Below, one piece after another: positions 47,941-62,806 of a stretch of 64,000 bases of DNA. This DNA is from Cristatella mucedo (Eukaryota; Bryozoa; Phylactolaemata; Cristatellidae), in assembly GCA_009760855.2 (NCBI GenBank), contig WPIO01000084.1, forward strand, positions 645,001-709,000, in the 5' to 3' direction. A program made the translations under genes and the position numbers. Positions within the stretch are counted from its first letter, which is position 1. Every line of letters starts with the position of its first letter. The notes beneath the pieces were generated by a model that was given only the letters and a program-made list of their open reading frames with translations, did not search any database and had not been told where the DNA came from.

Positions 47941-48904
47941 GTGAGTGCAAGAGATGCGTCTGACCCGTCAATTACTTTAGGGACAGGTGATGTGCATGCA
48001 CCCTTTACTTAACCATCTGCACTCGTGAGCACCTTTATCAGTGCGACATATCTAACTTAATATGGACCACTTTTGGCCGATATCTTACCTGTTGTATATA
48101 GAAGGTTTTGAGTATCTCCGATTTCAATGAAAGTCATTAAACATTTCGCAAGCAGTCACTTACTATTGACGACACTTGGCCTGGCACGCATAAAAGAAAA
48201 AAGATAATAAAAAATAATTAAATTAACCCTAAACAAATTGTCGCGTGAACCTTAACGCAGCGTTACACATATAATATTGTTGTGCATATATATGTGCGTG
48301 GCACCAGCAATTATATGTATCTTAAAGCAGAACAATGGAAATAGGCTCTAGATGACTAGTTTTCTTCTGTGATTGAGATATGAACTTTAGGATGAGATCA
48401 CTCGTGGTCTCCTTGAATGTTGACATTAAGATGCAGCATTCGCATTGGGATCAAACTCCGTTCAAACATGGCTTATTCAAGGCATGGGGATACATGAGTT
48501 AAAGATGCAAGTACTTTACCTTAAACAGCTGCAAGTTTCCGGTCTCTGCTCATCCAGTCACTTCTTGCAGCTAGGTTGACGCCTTCGTCAAAAATCGTAA
48601 GCTACGTCTTATAATGGCGTGTTATGTCTCATGAATGCAAGGCCAAAACCTTTTATTCCTGACGGTGAAATTACTTGGGGGCAAACTGAAACGCCCTCTG
48701 ACTTTCATATTGTCGATAAAAATTGAATATATATAAACATTTACATGCAGATCTTATTTATAAAAAGATGTTAAATTAATTATGATACGTCGTTCATCGC
48801 GCTATATGAGTTGCAAGTGTTTATCGAGGTGCTTTAAAACTTTCTTCCAGAGAAGCATTAACTGAGGGTTAATGACATACACATGCTTTCACGAGCGTGT
48901 ATCT

Positions 48905-49160
48905 ATTTATGACAGCATTTAGTGGGTCACTGCGATTTGTCCTGTATGTGCTTATGCGTGCTGACACTGTTGCATGCTGCCACTAACCACAGGAGCATGA
49001 TGACCCTATTCATGTTACCCCTAACCATGTTATTCTTGTTGTTTATTGAGCATGCTACCACAGACCATTCGATCGTGCTTCCTTTGAAGCAATTTTAAGG
49101 AGTCTGGAAAGAGATTTGAGTTCTCTAAGGGCACTTTATCAAATGTATTATCATATTGTT
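48905..49160 (+). mobile_element. LINE family A 3' UTR fragment
   Basis: It begins in the last reverse-transcriptase codons (GACAGCATTTAGTGGGTCAC) and contains the complete 3' UTR, a decayed stem-loop (AAGGAGTCTGGAAAGAGATTTG) and a short tail. Confidence 0.8.
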
Positions 49161-49760
49161 ATGCAAAAGCATGCTAGGAAACATTCAGGGTCGCCGGTTA
49201 TTAGGACTCCTAGCTGTTAGAATGCGCTGGATCATGTACAGATAAGTACGCAAAGCAACCAGCGATACCAAGACGCAAAAATGCACGTTCACTAGACCTC
49301 GAGGAAGGTTTCGAGGAGCGCTTCAGCTGACTCTTCGGTCGAATTCTTCATTAGATGATTTGATGATGCACAGCAATAATTCGTGCGATGACGGGAGCTT
49401 GAAGAGAAGTTTAGAATGTTGGCGCCCATACGAACTGAATCACCAAACGATTTCTACTGAGTTTTAAGAAAGGTGAGGCTACTGAGGTAAAACCAAGGAC
49501 AAGCAGGCGTGTGGTGCTAGAGCGTAATGGACGAGCGATAAGGCCGTCTAGGTAAGCTTGAGTAAGCGACTGAAGCGATCTGTATGCAAAAGAGACGATG
49601 TTTAAGTCGATCCGATACTTGACAGGGAACCACTGAAGCTCAGCCAGAAGTGATGCGATGCAGCAGCTACACCTGTGCGACAGTTTCTTGAGATGACTAG
49701 TGGCTCCTGAGTTTTATCAATCAAATCATTAGAGACGAAGGAGTACTTCTTATAATGAGG
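49161..49760 (-). mobile_element. LINE family C copy, heavily decayed
   Basis: The minus strand has the family C 3' UTR (reversed GGGTCGCCGGTTATTAGGAC) followed by reverse-transcriptase C-terminal text at about 49,400-49,740 with stops and shifts (RIDLNIVSFAYRSLQSL is still readable). Confidence 0.6.
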
Positions 49761-50229
49761 TGATCTGAAGTTATAAAGGAATAAAATTAGAATTAATGCG
49801 AGAAGAGATAAAATTATTAGTCAGTTTCAATTCTTGCTTCCTCCTCAAACTGTGGCTGCGTGCCTTTAACGATGAGTAAGGCACAGCCAGAAATTACGCA
49901 GACTTCCGGCTGAGTTAATGGTGATAATCACTGCTATCGTACTCCTATATCGTCGGCAAACCTACGTGTATCGACGCTGATTCTGTGACTCTTTAGCTAT
50001 TTTCCAATGAACAAGTTTGACTTTTTTGGCCACCGGCTTTGACTTATATATCACGCTAGACACGCGCTGTGATTTGAGAGGAATGCAATAGCTCCAGAGC
50101 CGCTACATCAAATTCGTAATCAGATCAGTTCAATTAAATTCATTGAACGCCATCAAAAGATCGTCCAGAAAGATAAGCTTGAAAAACTCAAAAGTGCGTA
50201 GCAAAGGTCGGAAGATTCAGAAGACTGGT

Positions 50230-50350
50230 TTATATGGTGGCAGAATAACCTTGGCAGGTGTCGAGCACGCTTGCAGTTGTCAATAAAGCATGCCTGCTGC
50301 CTGCTGCTGGACTCAAACCCGAAATCTGGGTCGCGCAGTGCGAGCTAAGA
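50230..50350 (-). mobile_element. Old tRNA-derived SINE (SINE-2-like)
   Basis: GGACTCAAACCCGAAATCTGGG is a reversed box B with the usual GGTTTGAGTCC core. The preceding GCTTGCAGTTGTCAATAAAGCATG is shared with a similar relic at 62,980-63,070. Confidence 0.5.
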
Positions 50351-51034
50351 GATGAAGTCTGTCTGCTAGCGTGCAGGTATATGTAAACTGTTGACCGTGG
50401 CCTCAGCGTGAACTGGTGGAATAAAAACTATTGGCATATGTATGCGCTCAATGAAGTTCAAGCTGAATTAAATTCAAGATTACGTCAAACATAATCGAAA
50501 TTTAGCAGAGTTAAATAAAATGCTCCGCAAAATATTTTTGCTATGAAAAAATACTGCAAATTAATTGTATCGACGGTTTGGAGCAACGTAAACTTTGACG
50601 AGACAAAAGAGTCATTTTCCCTTCGTATGTAATTTTTAGCAACCACTTCTTTGCCTAGAATAATTTTCTCACACCCTCAGCTACACAATTGGTGCCGTCA
50701 TCGCTTGCATCAGCATTACCATTGAAGTTGCGAATACTTTTTGTTTCTTCGTCTACTGGTGACCTTAGGGGGAAATGTGCACCGAAGTATTTAAATTACT
50801 TTCCCGTTTTTAAAGAATTGCACGAACGTTAGTCGAAAGGTCTTTATTGCAAGCATTGTGCATTTTTAGTAATATAGTGCCTTTAAACCACGACCTTTGA
50901 CAAGCGAAATTTTGAAGTGTCAAAAACCTGGTCTTTTTTAAAATTAACTTCATGATCCCTTTGGTCAACGCAGGAACATCAAGTTAGCTTTTTTATTCTC
51001 GAATAATCATCCTTCATATCAGTAAAGGATATCA

Positions 51035-51500
51035 ATCAAAGTTCTTACTTTGACCGAAAAGGCCCGCCAGGGCTTGGCTTCGTCATACCTAGCTGAACTG
51101 CTATCACTAGTTTCAGCCTCCTCGTGCCCTCAGTTACTCTACGGACGATAAATTAGCCGTGCACTTCCTTTACTTAAAGACAGTTGGCAACAAAATGCTT
51201 TTCTAAGCAGGTCCAAGGCTGTGGAACTCACTCACACTATTCCTACAAAACGACATCTCTCTCCTACTGCCAACTGCGACACATCATTGTCAACATTCCT
51301 GCGCAGCAACTTCGACGGTACTTACTTCCTCGTCTGCTCTCTCGACTCGGCTATGCATAATTTACTTTCTCTTTGTCATATGAGATGAAGTCTGTCGGCA
51401 ACCGTATGCAAACCGAAAGCCGCTTTAACTTCGAGTGAGCTATAGGAATTTCACCAGTGCAACAACCGCCTCGTCTTCTGTATATAAACCCTGCGCAGCC
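51035..51500 (+). mobile_element. LINE family B remnant
   Basis: Plus-strand landmarks AAAGTTCTTACTTTGACC, GGCTTCGTCATACCTAGCTG and TATGCAAACCGAAAGCCGC match the reverse-transcriptase end and 3' UTR of the 34-kb copy. The 3' end is lost. Confidence 0.7.
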
Positions 51501-51716
51501 TTTTAAAATTGCCAGAGGTGACCAGTCCGTTAGGAGTTGGCCTCGCCGCTATTTTTGTAGTAAATACCTCCTTCTGCTCTGTTTGATCCGTTAATGGGAG
51601 CTTCGACAAACAGCGATGGGAAAATAATGGTTAATAAAATAAAGTATAAAAGCAAATGGCAAGTGGGCGCTCGATTTATCTTACAGATGCAAACTGTCAT
51701 CTGCGGGCACCTTAAT

Positions 51717-51719
<3 letters not shown>

Positions 51720-51810
<91 letters not shown>

Positions 51811-51900
51811 CACACTCTCTCTCTATCTTTTTCTCTCTCTATCTACCGATCTATATAGCTAGCTAGCTGTCTATCTAGCTACCTCTCACTCTCTAGCTCT
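51720..51900. repeat. (CT)n microsatellite
   Basis: Pure CT dinucleotides run to about 51,806, then interrupted CTCT/TATCT variants (including TAGCTAGCTAGCT) to about 51,900. The pyrimidine strand is plus. Confidence 0.97.
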
Positions 51901-51954
51901 CGGTTTTTCGCGGTTGCTCACCTGGCTAACGCTAATGGACTCTCCGGGTCTTCG

Positions 51955-52110
51955 CCTCACAGGTAAGCTTCTCGCTCTTCACGACCCAGCTCGTGGTTTT
52001 GAGTCCTGCAAGCGGGCAATCTCCCATTTCCCGCTACAAGCCTAAGCGATAGCCACTGCGGTTCGTCTGCCCGCAACAGAAATTAGGCCGTTTAACCGGC
52101 TACACATCTG
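51955..52110 (+). mobile_element. SINE-2 copy, plus orientation
   Basis: CACGACCCAGCTCGTGGTTTTGAGTCCTGC carries box B. GATAGCCACTGCGGTTCGTC and ATTAGGCCGTTTAACCGG follow. It is more diverged than the 36.6-kb copy. Confidence 0.55.
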
Positions 52111-52849
52111 CAATTACTTTACCCGCTGCGCCAGCCTCTTCTTCTGACCGACCGACCGACGCGCGCAGTGCGGAGCTTAGCCGGCGCTGCCCGCGGTCCA
52201 GTACTCGAGTCGGAGACCCTGCTGACGCGTTAACTCGGAATCGCGTCAGCTAGTTGACAGCACACCGTGTCCGGGTAGGCGGCCCCGATTACTGAGAGAC
52301 CAAGCGTGCGCCTCGCAGCTTCCGCTATCAGATCATCAGCGCAGGGTGGCGCCCTCATCCCCATCAGGTAGACACAGCCCGATGAGATTCTACTTTGCGC
52401 GTGAGAAAGCGCCAGCTCTTTAAAAGGAAGCGAATTTCTGCGAGCTGCATCTTCGATACACCTGCGACGGTACTGTCGTAGCACCAGCGAAAAACTTGGC
52501 GAAAATTCGGAATAAGTTATGTGTGATATTCAATTTCTGGGAGTCATAATATCTTGCTTACGCACACAACTCGTTTGTTCGCCGCCCATACCTAGCTACC
52601 TCAATCGATTAGTCAATAGAAGGGTCGAAAGCCAGTTTCGTTTCTTAGAAAATACGGCGTCCAAAATACCTTGGCAGAGTGGATTGCTAAAACCAGAAGG
52701 CAACTTGAAGAGAGCACAAACGGCTACCGCCAAAATTTAGCGCGTCGGCGATTATGTACGTCACATTGAAGAGGCAGCCCGTCACGCTTGCCGTGCAAAA
52801 ACCACACCCAGAGAGCAGCGTGCGCGGTTGCTTTTTCACTAACACCAAA

Positions 52850-57053
<4,204 letters not shown>

Positions 57054-58110
57054 GCCCGAACGACAGGCGACGTGATCCAGTCATGACGTCTACATCATAA
57101 AAAAATTCTCAGACAGTTGTGTTCTTTTTAACGGCGGAATCCTTATACGCAGCAGAAAAGAAACTAGTCTTACGGCGCCAAAAACTCATGTGTCTCACGC
57201 GGTTTCAAATCTCGTATTTGGCTTGCTACGATTAACTCTTTTGATGCACCACAGTATAAATGACTAGCTTCGTAGTTTCATTTTGGAAAGTCAGTTAGCA
57301 ATAACAGTATAATCGCTAAAATTTTGCTTGGGGATTATTATGTAAGCACACAAAAACTAACGCAGAGAAGATGGGAAAGGCGAGTACGCAAACAGCGTCT
57401 CTATTCGATTTGTAAGTAATTATGCAGAGATTTGCTCAACCAACAGTTTTTTCTCACACCGCTATGCAGCCTTGTTTTTTCAAATTCTTGACAAATAATT
57501 GCTCGTCAGCTCGCTCTTCGCGCCCCTCACAGTGGAAGACGTAACGAGTGCTCGTGCGCAGGCGCCACACCCTCGAATTAAAATTAGCGCGAGCAGCTCC
57601 CAGCCACTGTCAGCAGCCACCGCTTCCCCACGACGCCCTGGCGCTGACGCTCGCCGACGCTGCACGACCCGCCTGGCGCTGCTCCATTTCCTGAACGACT
57701 CGGAGCGCGCAGCGAGGTCGGCTGCCTCGCTCTGCACGACGCCTGGGCGGCTGCCGGCTCGGGCTGGCGGCCAGAGCGCGTCAGTCCACTGTAGCGAGCG
57801 CTGGCCGTGCGAGCGATCCCCTTCGCCCTCGCGTCCCTAGCGACCCACGCGCTGCTTCTCGTCAAGCTGGACGAACTTCTCCTTCTTCGTCTTGTTCTCC
57901 TTTAACTTGGAGCTATCGACTTAACCCCCAGCTAATAATGTGGAGCCATTCGCTGGCGGCGGTGGCGAGACGTAGAAAATGACGAATAGCGAAGCTCCCG
58001 AGTACTCGAGTCCCGCGTACGCGAGCCTACTGAAACAGCGGCGCTTTAAACCACACTGACCATGGCGGAAAATTATTATTATTTGTGATTATGCGATTAT
58101 GCGATAAAAA
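57054..58110. other. GC-rich spacer after tandem-family gene 2
   Basis: After an AT-rich 3' flank (57,090-57,490) the sequence turns GC-rich (about 57,500-58,040) with frames on both strands (57,499-57,840 plus; 57,865-57,584 minus) that I regard as composition artefacts. No splice-supported exon. Confidence 0.4.
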
Positions 58111-58111
58111 T

Positions 58112-58470
58112 AATTATAATAATAATGCATGCGGTATAGCGCCCTCAGAGAAAATTTGCGATGTTTTATTGCCAAGGCCGTACACAATTGCGTTGTCCTG
58201 AAATAAACGTGCATGTAGGATTAGAGACTCTAGGCATTGGCATTAGAGCTGATGTAAGCTCTAGGCTACCCACAGAGCCTTTAGCGTACTTCATTGCCGC
58301 TGTTGAACGCCTGCAATCCCCCGCTAATGTCAAAAAGAAGAGTCTGCATTATGGATACGGACTAAGATCATTATTATCCATGCTTCCTTTGCAGCAAATG
58401 TAAAGCGCCTAGAAAGAGATTGAGTTCTCTGACGTCGCTTTATCAATTGTAGTATTACTATTATTAAGAT
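58112..58470. mobile_element. Two opposed LINE A tail fragments
   Basis: At 58,112-58,160 a reversed tail (AATAATGCATGCGGTATAGCGCCCTCAGAGA). At 58,375-58,470 a forward tail (CCTTTGCAGCAAATGTAAAGCGCCTAGAAAG ... CGCTTTATCAATTGTAG). The 80-codon plus frame between them (58,161-58,403) is not otherwise supported. Confidence 0.65.
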
Positions 58471-58766
58471 ATGAGCGCTCGTCGTCGCTGCAGTGTTTCT
58501 GTTACCATTGCAGCGTGAATTGGTGCAGCACCTACAAATGAATTATTAGTATACGTACAAGTAACTAGTCGTGCTACAAGGTTCTGGTGCGGTCGGTATT
58601 CGTCGCGCGCCGTCGCCGGCTGAGACTGGCACCGTTATGACCGCTGCGTTTGCGGCCCAGTCCTGCCCGGACGCGGAAGCCACGCACTACGTGCTCGTCA
58701 CGGTACATGCTGGTGTTGTAGCCACGAGGTGTGCTGCTCCGTAGCACAAGGCGTAAAGAGGGAGAG

Positions 58767-58767
<1 letters not shown>

Positions 58768-58849
<82 letters not shown>

Positions 58850-58882
58850 CAGAGAGACAGAGAGACAGAGACAGAGACAGAC

Positions 58883-58921
<39 letters not shown>

Positions 58922-58945
58922 GGGAGAGAGAAAGAGAGAAATATG
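58768..58945. repeat. (GA)n microsatellite
   Basis: GA dinucleotides with GACA and GGGA interruptions in the second half. Here the purine strand is plus, opposite to the gene 2 tracts. Confidence 0.97.
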
Positions 58946-59145
58946 CACGACTCTATGTGCCCATTCTCAACAAATCCCGTTTAGTCAGCGGATACGACCA
59001 GGTAGCAAGGCGTCGTGCGCTCGCGCTTAGCGAGCCCATTGGGCACGCAGAGTGGTGCGAGTCAGGCCGGAAGCGGAACAGCGTGGCACTGGTGCCACGC
59101 TCACAGAGTATCCGCCTTGGATACGCAAGCTGCGTGAATGCAATA

Positions 59146-59300
59146 TAGCTGATTTAACAGACTCGTTTGTGTAGCAGCAGAAGAGCCTTAACGGCTGTCA
59201 CCGCCGCTTCCAGCTGGCAATACAGGATCGCCCACTACACGACTCGAACCCGCGACCTCTGTCGCGAAGAGCGAGCACCTTAACTCCAGGGAAATCATGG
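59146..59300 (-). mobile_element. SINE-2 copy
   Basis: Plus-strand landmarks: TAGCTGATTTAACAGACTCG, GCAGCAGAAGAGCCTTAACGG, ACGACTCGAACCCGCGACCTC (reversed box B). The tRNA-like head continues to about 59,300. Confidence 0.75.
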
Positions 59301-59614
59301 CCCGGCTGCGATATAGCACGTAAATTTGCCAATGGCTCGCCCTTCGAGACGCACGTAAGTGCATCGATTTGCGGGAATTCTCCCACTTCGCGCTACACAC
59401 GTGGGTGAGCTCGTCGAAGAACGCCCGTCTTACGCCGTCACTGCGTCCTCCGACTCTCGACATTGAGCGCCGCACCCACCGCACCACCTCAGCCTCCTCC
59501 GCAGGTGCCGTAGGATGGATCACGCCGAGAGGTCTCTAAATATAATAGTACAGTCTTTTAATGAGTTGATCTCTTTTAAAACTTTGAATCCTTTTAAATT
59601 TCTACTGCCCGCAG

Positions 59615-59898
59615 GTGCAGCGGTGAAATTTATCTCAACTTCGCAGTATTACGCCGAAGAGCGGAAATGCGAGCCTGCGCATTGCCAAATTACAAGGGGT
59701 TTAATGGTCTTTAGACCCGCCGTCAGAGACGACAGGACGTCGATTGTCTCGTGTGCACTGGCTAGAACGAGTGACACTACGCCAGCTTGCACCGCCTCAC
59801 TCCCCTCCTCTGCTGCAGCGGCTGCATCGTCCGCTAAGCCCCCAACTGTCGTCGTCATGTTCATGCCATCCGAAGAAGTTATCAAAGTTACTGAATGA
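59615..59898 (+). CDS. Possible terminal exon, Ala/Ser/Pro-rich, unidentified
   Basis: A pyrimidine-rich acceptor (TTTCTACTGCCCGCAG) precedes an open frame to TGA at 59,896-59,898. Readable parts are KFISTSQYYAEERKC and a low-complexity SSAAAAASSAKPPTVVVMFM. The frame requires entry in phase 1, unlike either junction of the tandem family, so it is not simply an exon 3 relic. No upstream partner exon found. Overlapping minus frames exist. Confidence 0.2.
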
Positions 59899-60139
59899 CA
59901 ACTGCTACGCCTACAAGCTCTTGAAGACACTGTTTCGTTGGTGACAAATTGAGAGACGGGCCACAGCTCGACTTGGGCAGCTTAAGGACCCCTGTAGCCT
60001 CAGCGTGTTGTCTGGGCGATGTATTACGAAATGCCTTTTCTTTAGAAGGCCAATGCAGCTTTGCGGTCAAGCGGTTTAGCAACTTTCCGCCACCTGAAAG
60101 GGCGCAAATTTGAGCATGCAAGTGTTGAGAGCATCACAG

Positions 60140-60790
60140 TCAAGGTAGTCCGTGAAGCGCTGTGACGTCCAATCTCGACTTGTGCAATGCCCCTCCTGCG
60201 CGCGCTCGTCGACCCTTACTGGAGCATAAAATGGCAGCTCGACATGTCTGGCGCGAACGCTGCAGCAGCCACACTCCGAGCTCCTTCGCTCGGACGGACC
60301 TGTCCCGTCGCGCTCTTCTTTCAGCTTGCCTACGTGAAACAGTCACTCCTCACCGGTTCTCCCGCTCGCGGCGCTCGCCCCCGCGCGCGCGCCCCTCCCT
60401 CTCCCGACTCGTCGGTTCGCATAGCTGTCTGTGCCTCCGGCTGGCCCACCTCGACGCGTCTGAAGAAATTTGACTCCTTCGCTTCTTCAAAAGCCTGAAA
60501 CTTGCTAGCGACTCACATCGCAACATATCGTACTTGAATTTTATATTTAAAGCAAATATTTAATATTTAATATTTAAATGTTAAATATTTAAAGACATTT
60601 AAAGCAAAGCTAAAGACTCGCTCGTCTCGCGGCCTTCCCTCCTCCTTCCGTGCGAATCGGTTTACCGTGCTCTCGTGGGCGCTAGAATTGTGCACGCTCT
60701 CGCCATCGGTTTGCCCACTCCTTTTCTAGAATGCTCAGAGTGCCTCGGAAATAGATGCGATCTCTCTAGGAGTGCTACGAAAATTCCTGC
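60140..60790 (+). mobile_element. LINE family A remnant in GC-shifted sequence
   Basis: Reverse-transcriptase echoes survive: TSNLDLCNAPP (for TSRLDLCNSLL), KMAARHVWRERCSSH (for NSAARLVCRKHRSCH), then TTTAAAGCAAAGCTAAAGACTCG (for FKRNLKTHL). The tail remnant GAATGCTCAGAGTGCC lies near 60,730. The middle has become very GC-rich. An AT-rich insertion or expansion is at 60,540-60,600. Confidence 0.6.
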
Positions 60791-61424
60791 CATCATTATA
60801 AAACTCGACACCGATTCTAAATTATAGCAGCCCATTTTTCGTCAGATAAGAAGGCTCTGCAGACAACTGGAAGAAAGCTTTCCCTCGGGGAATTACGGAC
60901 CGCCGAGTCACCGAGGTTGGACAGTCTTCACTGAGGCGACATAGTTGGCGGAAGCGCGAGAAGCCCGATGAGGCTCGGCAGATGGCATTGCCCTCGCGGT
61001 CGGCAAGCTCGGCCTCACTCGCTGACAAGTACAGGCCGTAGCTGAGCTGCCGGCCGGTCTAGTTTGCTCCGGCCGGCCGGCAGCTCCCTGTCTGTCAAAC
61101 TGGCTGCTCCGCCGGAAGCTGGGGCAGCCGGGAACACCTGAGAGCCGTCCCGTTGGGCTGCCGATGCGAGATCGAAGTTCATCGGAGACCGTTCGGAGAA
61201 GCTGCTCAATCAACCGTTAGCGAAATTGCATGGAAGTGCCCTAGTGGGCGCAACTGATAAAGCGAAAAACAGGCTGCACAGAATAAGTATTTTTTCTCTT
61301 AACATTGAACGGAAAAGCAGTGACGATTTTTTCCCAAATCGCGCTATAGCTTTGTTTGCCTTTAAGTTGTGTACTATTTTTTTCGTGATTTTTGAGTGCC
61401 ATCTAGAAAGTCTGCAATAATTAT

Positions 61425-61485
61425 TTGTTTGTTAATCAATTGTTAATTGTTAATTGTTAATTAGTTTGTTAATTGTTTGGCATGA
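61425..61485. repeat. (GTTAATT)n short repeat
   Basis: Five to six imperfect copies of TTGTTAATT/TTGTTAATCAA. AT-rich, no function evident. Confidence 0.8.
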
Positions 61486-61550
61486 CTGTCTCATATGCCA
61501 CTGTCAACGGCAATTTATATGACCTGTATGCAACCCGAAAAGGTTACAGA

Positions 61551-61990
61551 TTATATCTCCAAACCGTTCTTAAAGTTCATCAGGCAGCTAGCCTTCGGCA
61601 CACGCTCAGGCAAGAATTCTACAGCACTGCAGCCCCCTGAGTAAAAGACCTGTTTCTCGCCCGTCTGGTGAGGGCCATGTGGAGCTGCCTATCTTTTTAC
61701 CCATATGATCTGAGGTACCTTGTACCTTGTTGTCTCGCACCGAGCCATCAAAGAAAGTGGTGGCCTGATCCATGAAACATTTACAGACCGTAAGAAGTGA
61801 GTTGAGGTGAGTGTCGCTCTCAAACTGTAAGTCAGCTAACATCCCTTAGCAATGAATTAGCCTATTCAATTTTGTTGTATTTTCATCAAATCGGGCTATC
61901 CGGTTCAAAACGGTGTGCAGAGGCCGTGGTGAATTCTTGGACAGCTATTCCTCGGTACTTGATCAATGTTTGGAGTGCCATGACTCTCGT
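61551..61990 (-). pseudogene. Minus-strand protein-like remnant, possible two-exon terminus
   Basis: Read on minus: 61,824-61,726 (33 codons, contains FMDQATTFFDGSVRDNK) follows TGACTTACAG and ends at GTACAA. A 61-base intron-sized gap ending CCCTCACCAG leads in phase 0 to 61,664-61,551 (VFYSGGCSAVEFLPERVPKA ... GLEI, then TAA). Upstream, about 61,977-61,880 reads MALQTLIKYRGIAVQEFTTA and stops, while an adjacent frame (RIARFDENTTKLNRLIHC) leads to 61,824 across one stop. That mixture suggests a real gene that has decayed, or a transposon ORF. Family not recognised. Confidence 0.35.
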
Positions 61991-62579
61991 ACCTTACAGC
62001 ATCGGTGAAACTTTCAAAAAACCCCTTCCAAGTTCATAATCGCTACATTCATTAGATAAAAGATCTATTGCAATCTATGTCAGATCTATTGCGCACGCCA
62101 CAATGCGCAGAAGGTGTGTTACACTTCACCGCCTAAAGGAATCTGGCGTAGTCACGCGGCTGCTATGGTTTCACGCGAAGACTTGCAGACGACGGAGCAG
62201 ACGGACAAAGTACGTTAAAGGATTATTAACAGGGAGAGATAATTTCGTAGCATTCCATATCCGTACGTCTATGAAGCTACATGCTACCTCTTACCGCTCT
62301 TCAGGTCTCTGCTTTTTTTTTCCTTTTTCGACCATGCTTTTCTTCTCCTATAAGCAGCAAGTATTGCCTGACATTCGTTAAGCCGATCTGCAGGCTTAGT
62401 AAGCTGCTGCTTGGAAGTCTCTAGAATCCTTTCAAAGTGTTGCGATAGAATCCTGCGCAAATTTCTGCGAAGCTTTTTCACCCTTACGACGATTCTGCCG
62501 CTTGCTATTGTCTACGTCACTAGCGACCGCTCGTGTGATAAACTGATGCTTGGCGATTTTGGCTTAAGGTCTTAGCAGT

Positions 62580-62806
62580 ATGCCGATCACCAGGCAATCC
62601 ACGATTAGGTTACCAAGGAATCATGCAGTAAAATATTACAGTGAACACGAGACCCTTGCTTACGTGTGGCGACACTCGCCGGGTGTGCTGATTGGCTTGT
62701 CAACATTCATTCCTCATAGATATGCAGCATCCTATTGCTATTCAGTTGTTGGAAGCCGCTTTGCTGGCTTAACGAAAATTCCTCCTCCATTGGGTCTTCC
62801 TGAAGC
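62580..62806 (+). CDS. Tandem-family gene 3, exon 1 (rest lies beyond the window)
   Basis: A 227-base exon from ATG to a GTAAGT donor in phase 2, the same phase as exon 1 of genes 1 and 2. Conserved block: RYAASYCYSVVGSRFAGL, then KIPPPLGLPEA, aligning with KYLASYCYALI/KYLSSYCYSIV and the Pro-rich ends of the paralogues. The N-terminus (MPITRQSTIRLPRNH) is diverged. Intron 1 is 1.8 kb in gene 1 and 1.5 kb in gene 2, so with only 1.2 kb left the absence of exon 2 is expected. I found no trace of it before 64,000. Confidence 0.75.

Larger units (their letters stand above)
46195..52849. other. Spacer between tandem-family genes 1 and 2
   Basis: The 6.7-kb interval holds a SPIN-like MITE, a candidate exon at 47.8 kb, LINE A, B and C debris, SINE-2 relics and a (CT)n tract. 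Between 50,350 and 51,000 I see nothing. GC content rises from about 52.1 kb, possibly the promoter of gene 2. Confidence 0.5.

Noticed and set aside
57499-57865. Opposed 90-110 codon frames after tandem gene 2
   Set aside because: These are GC-composition artefacts with no similarity to the tandem family and no splice support.
62284-62481. Minus frame rich in Lys/Arg (KKLRRNLRRILSQHFERIL)
   Set aside because: It has coiled-coil-like texture but lies directly upstream of tandem gene 3 on the opposite strand, with no splice signals or recognised family. It could be a transposon trace.
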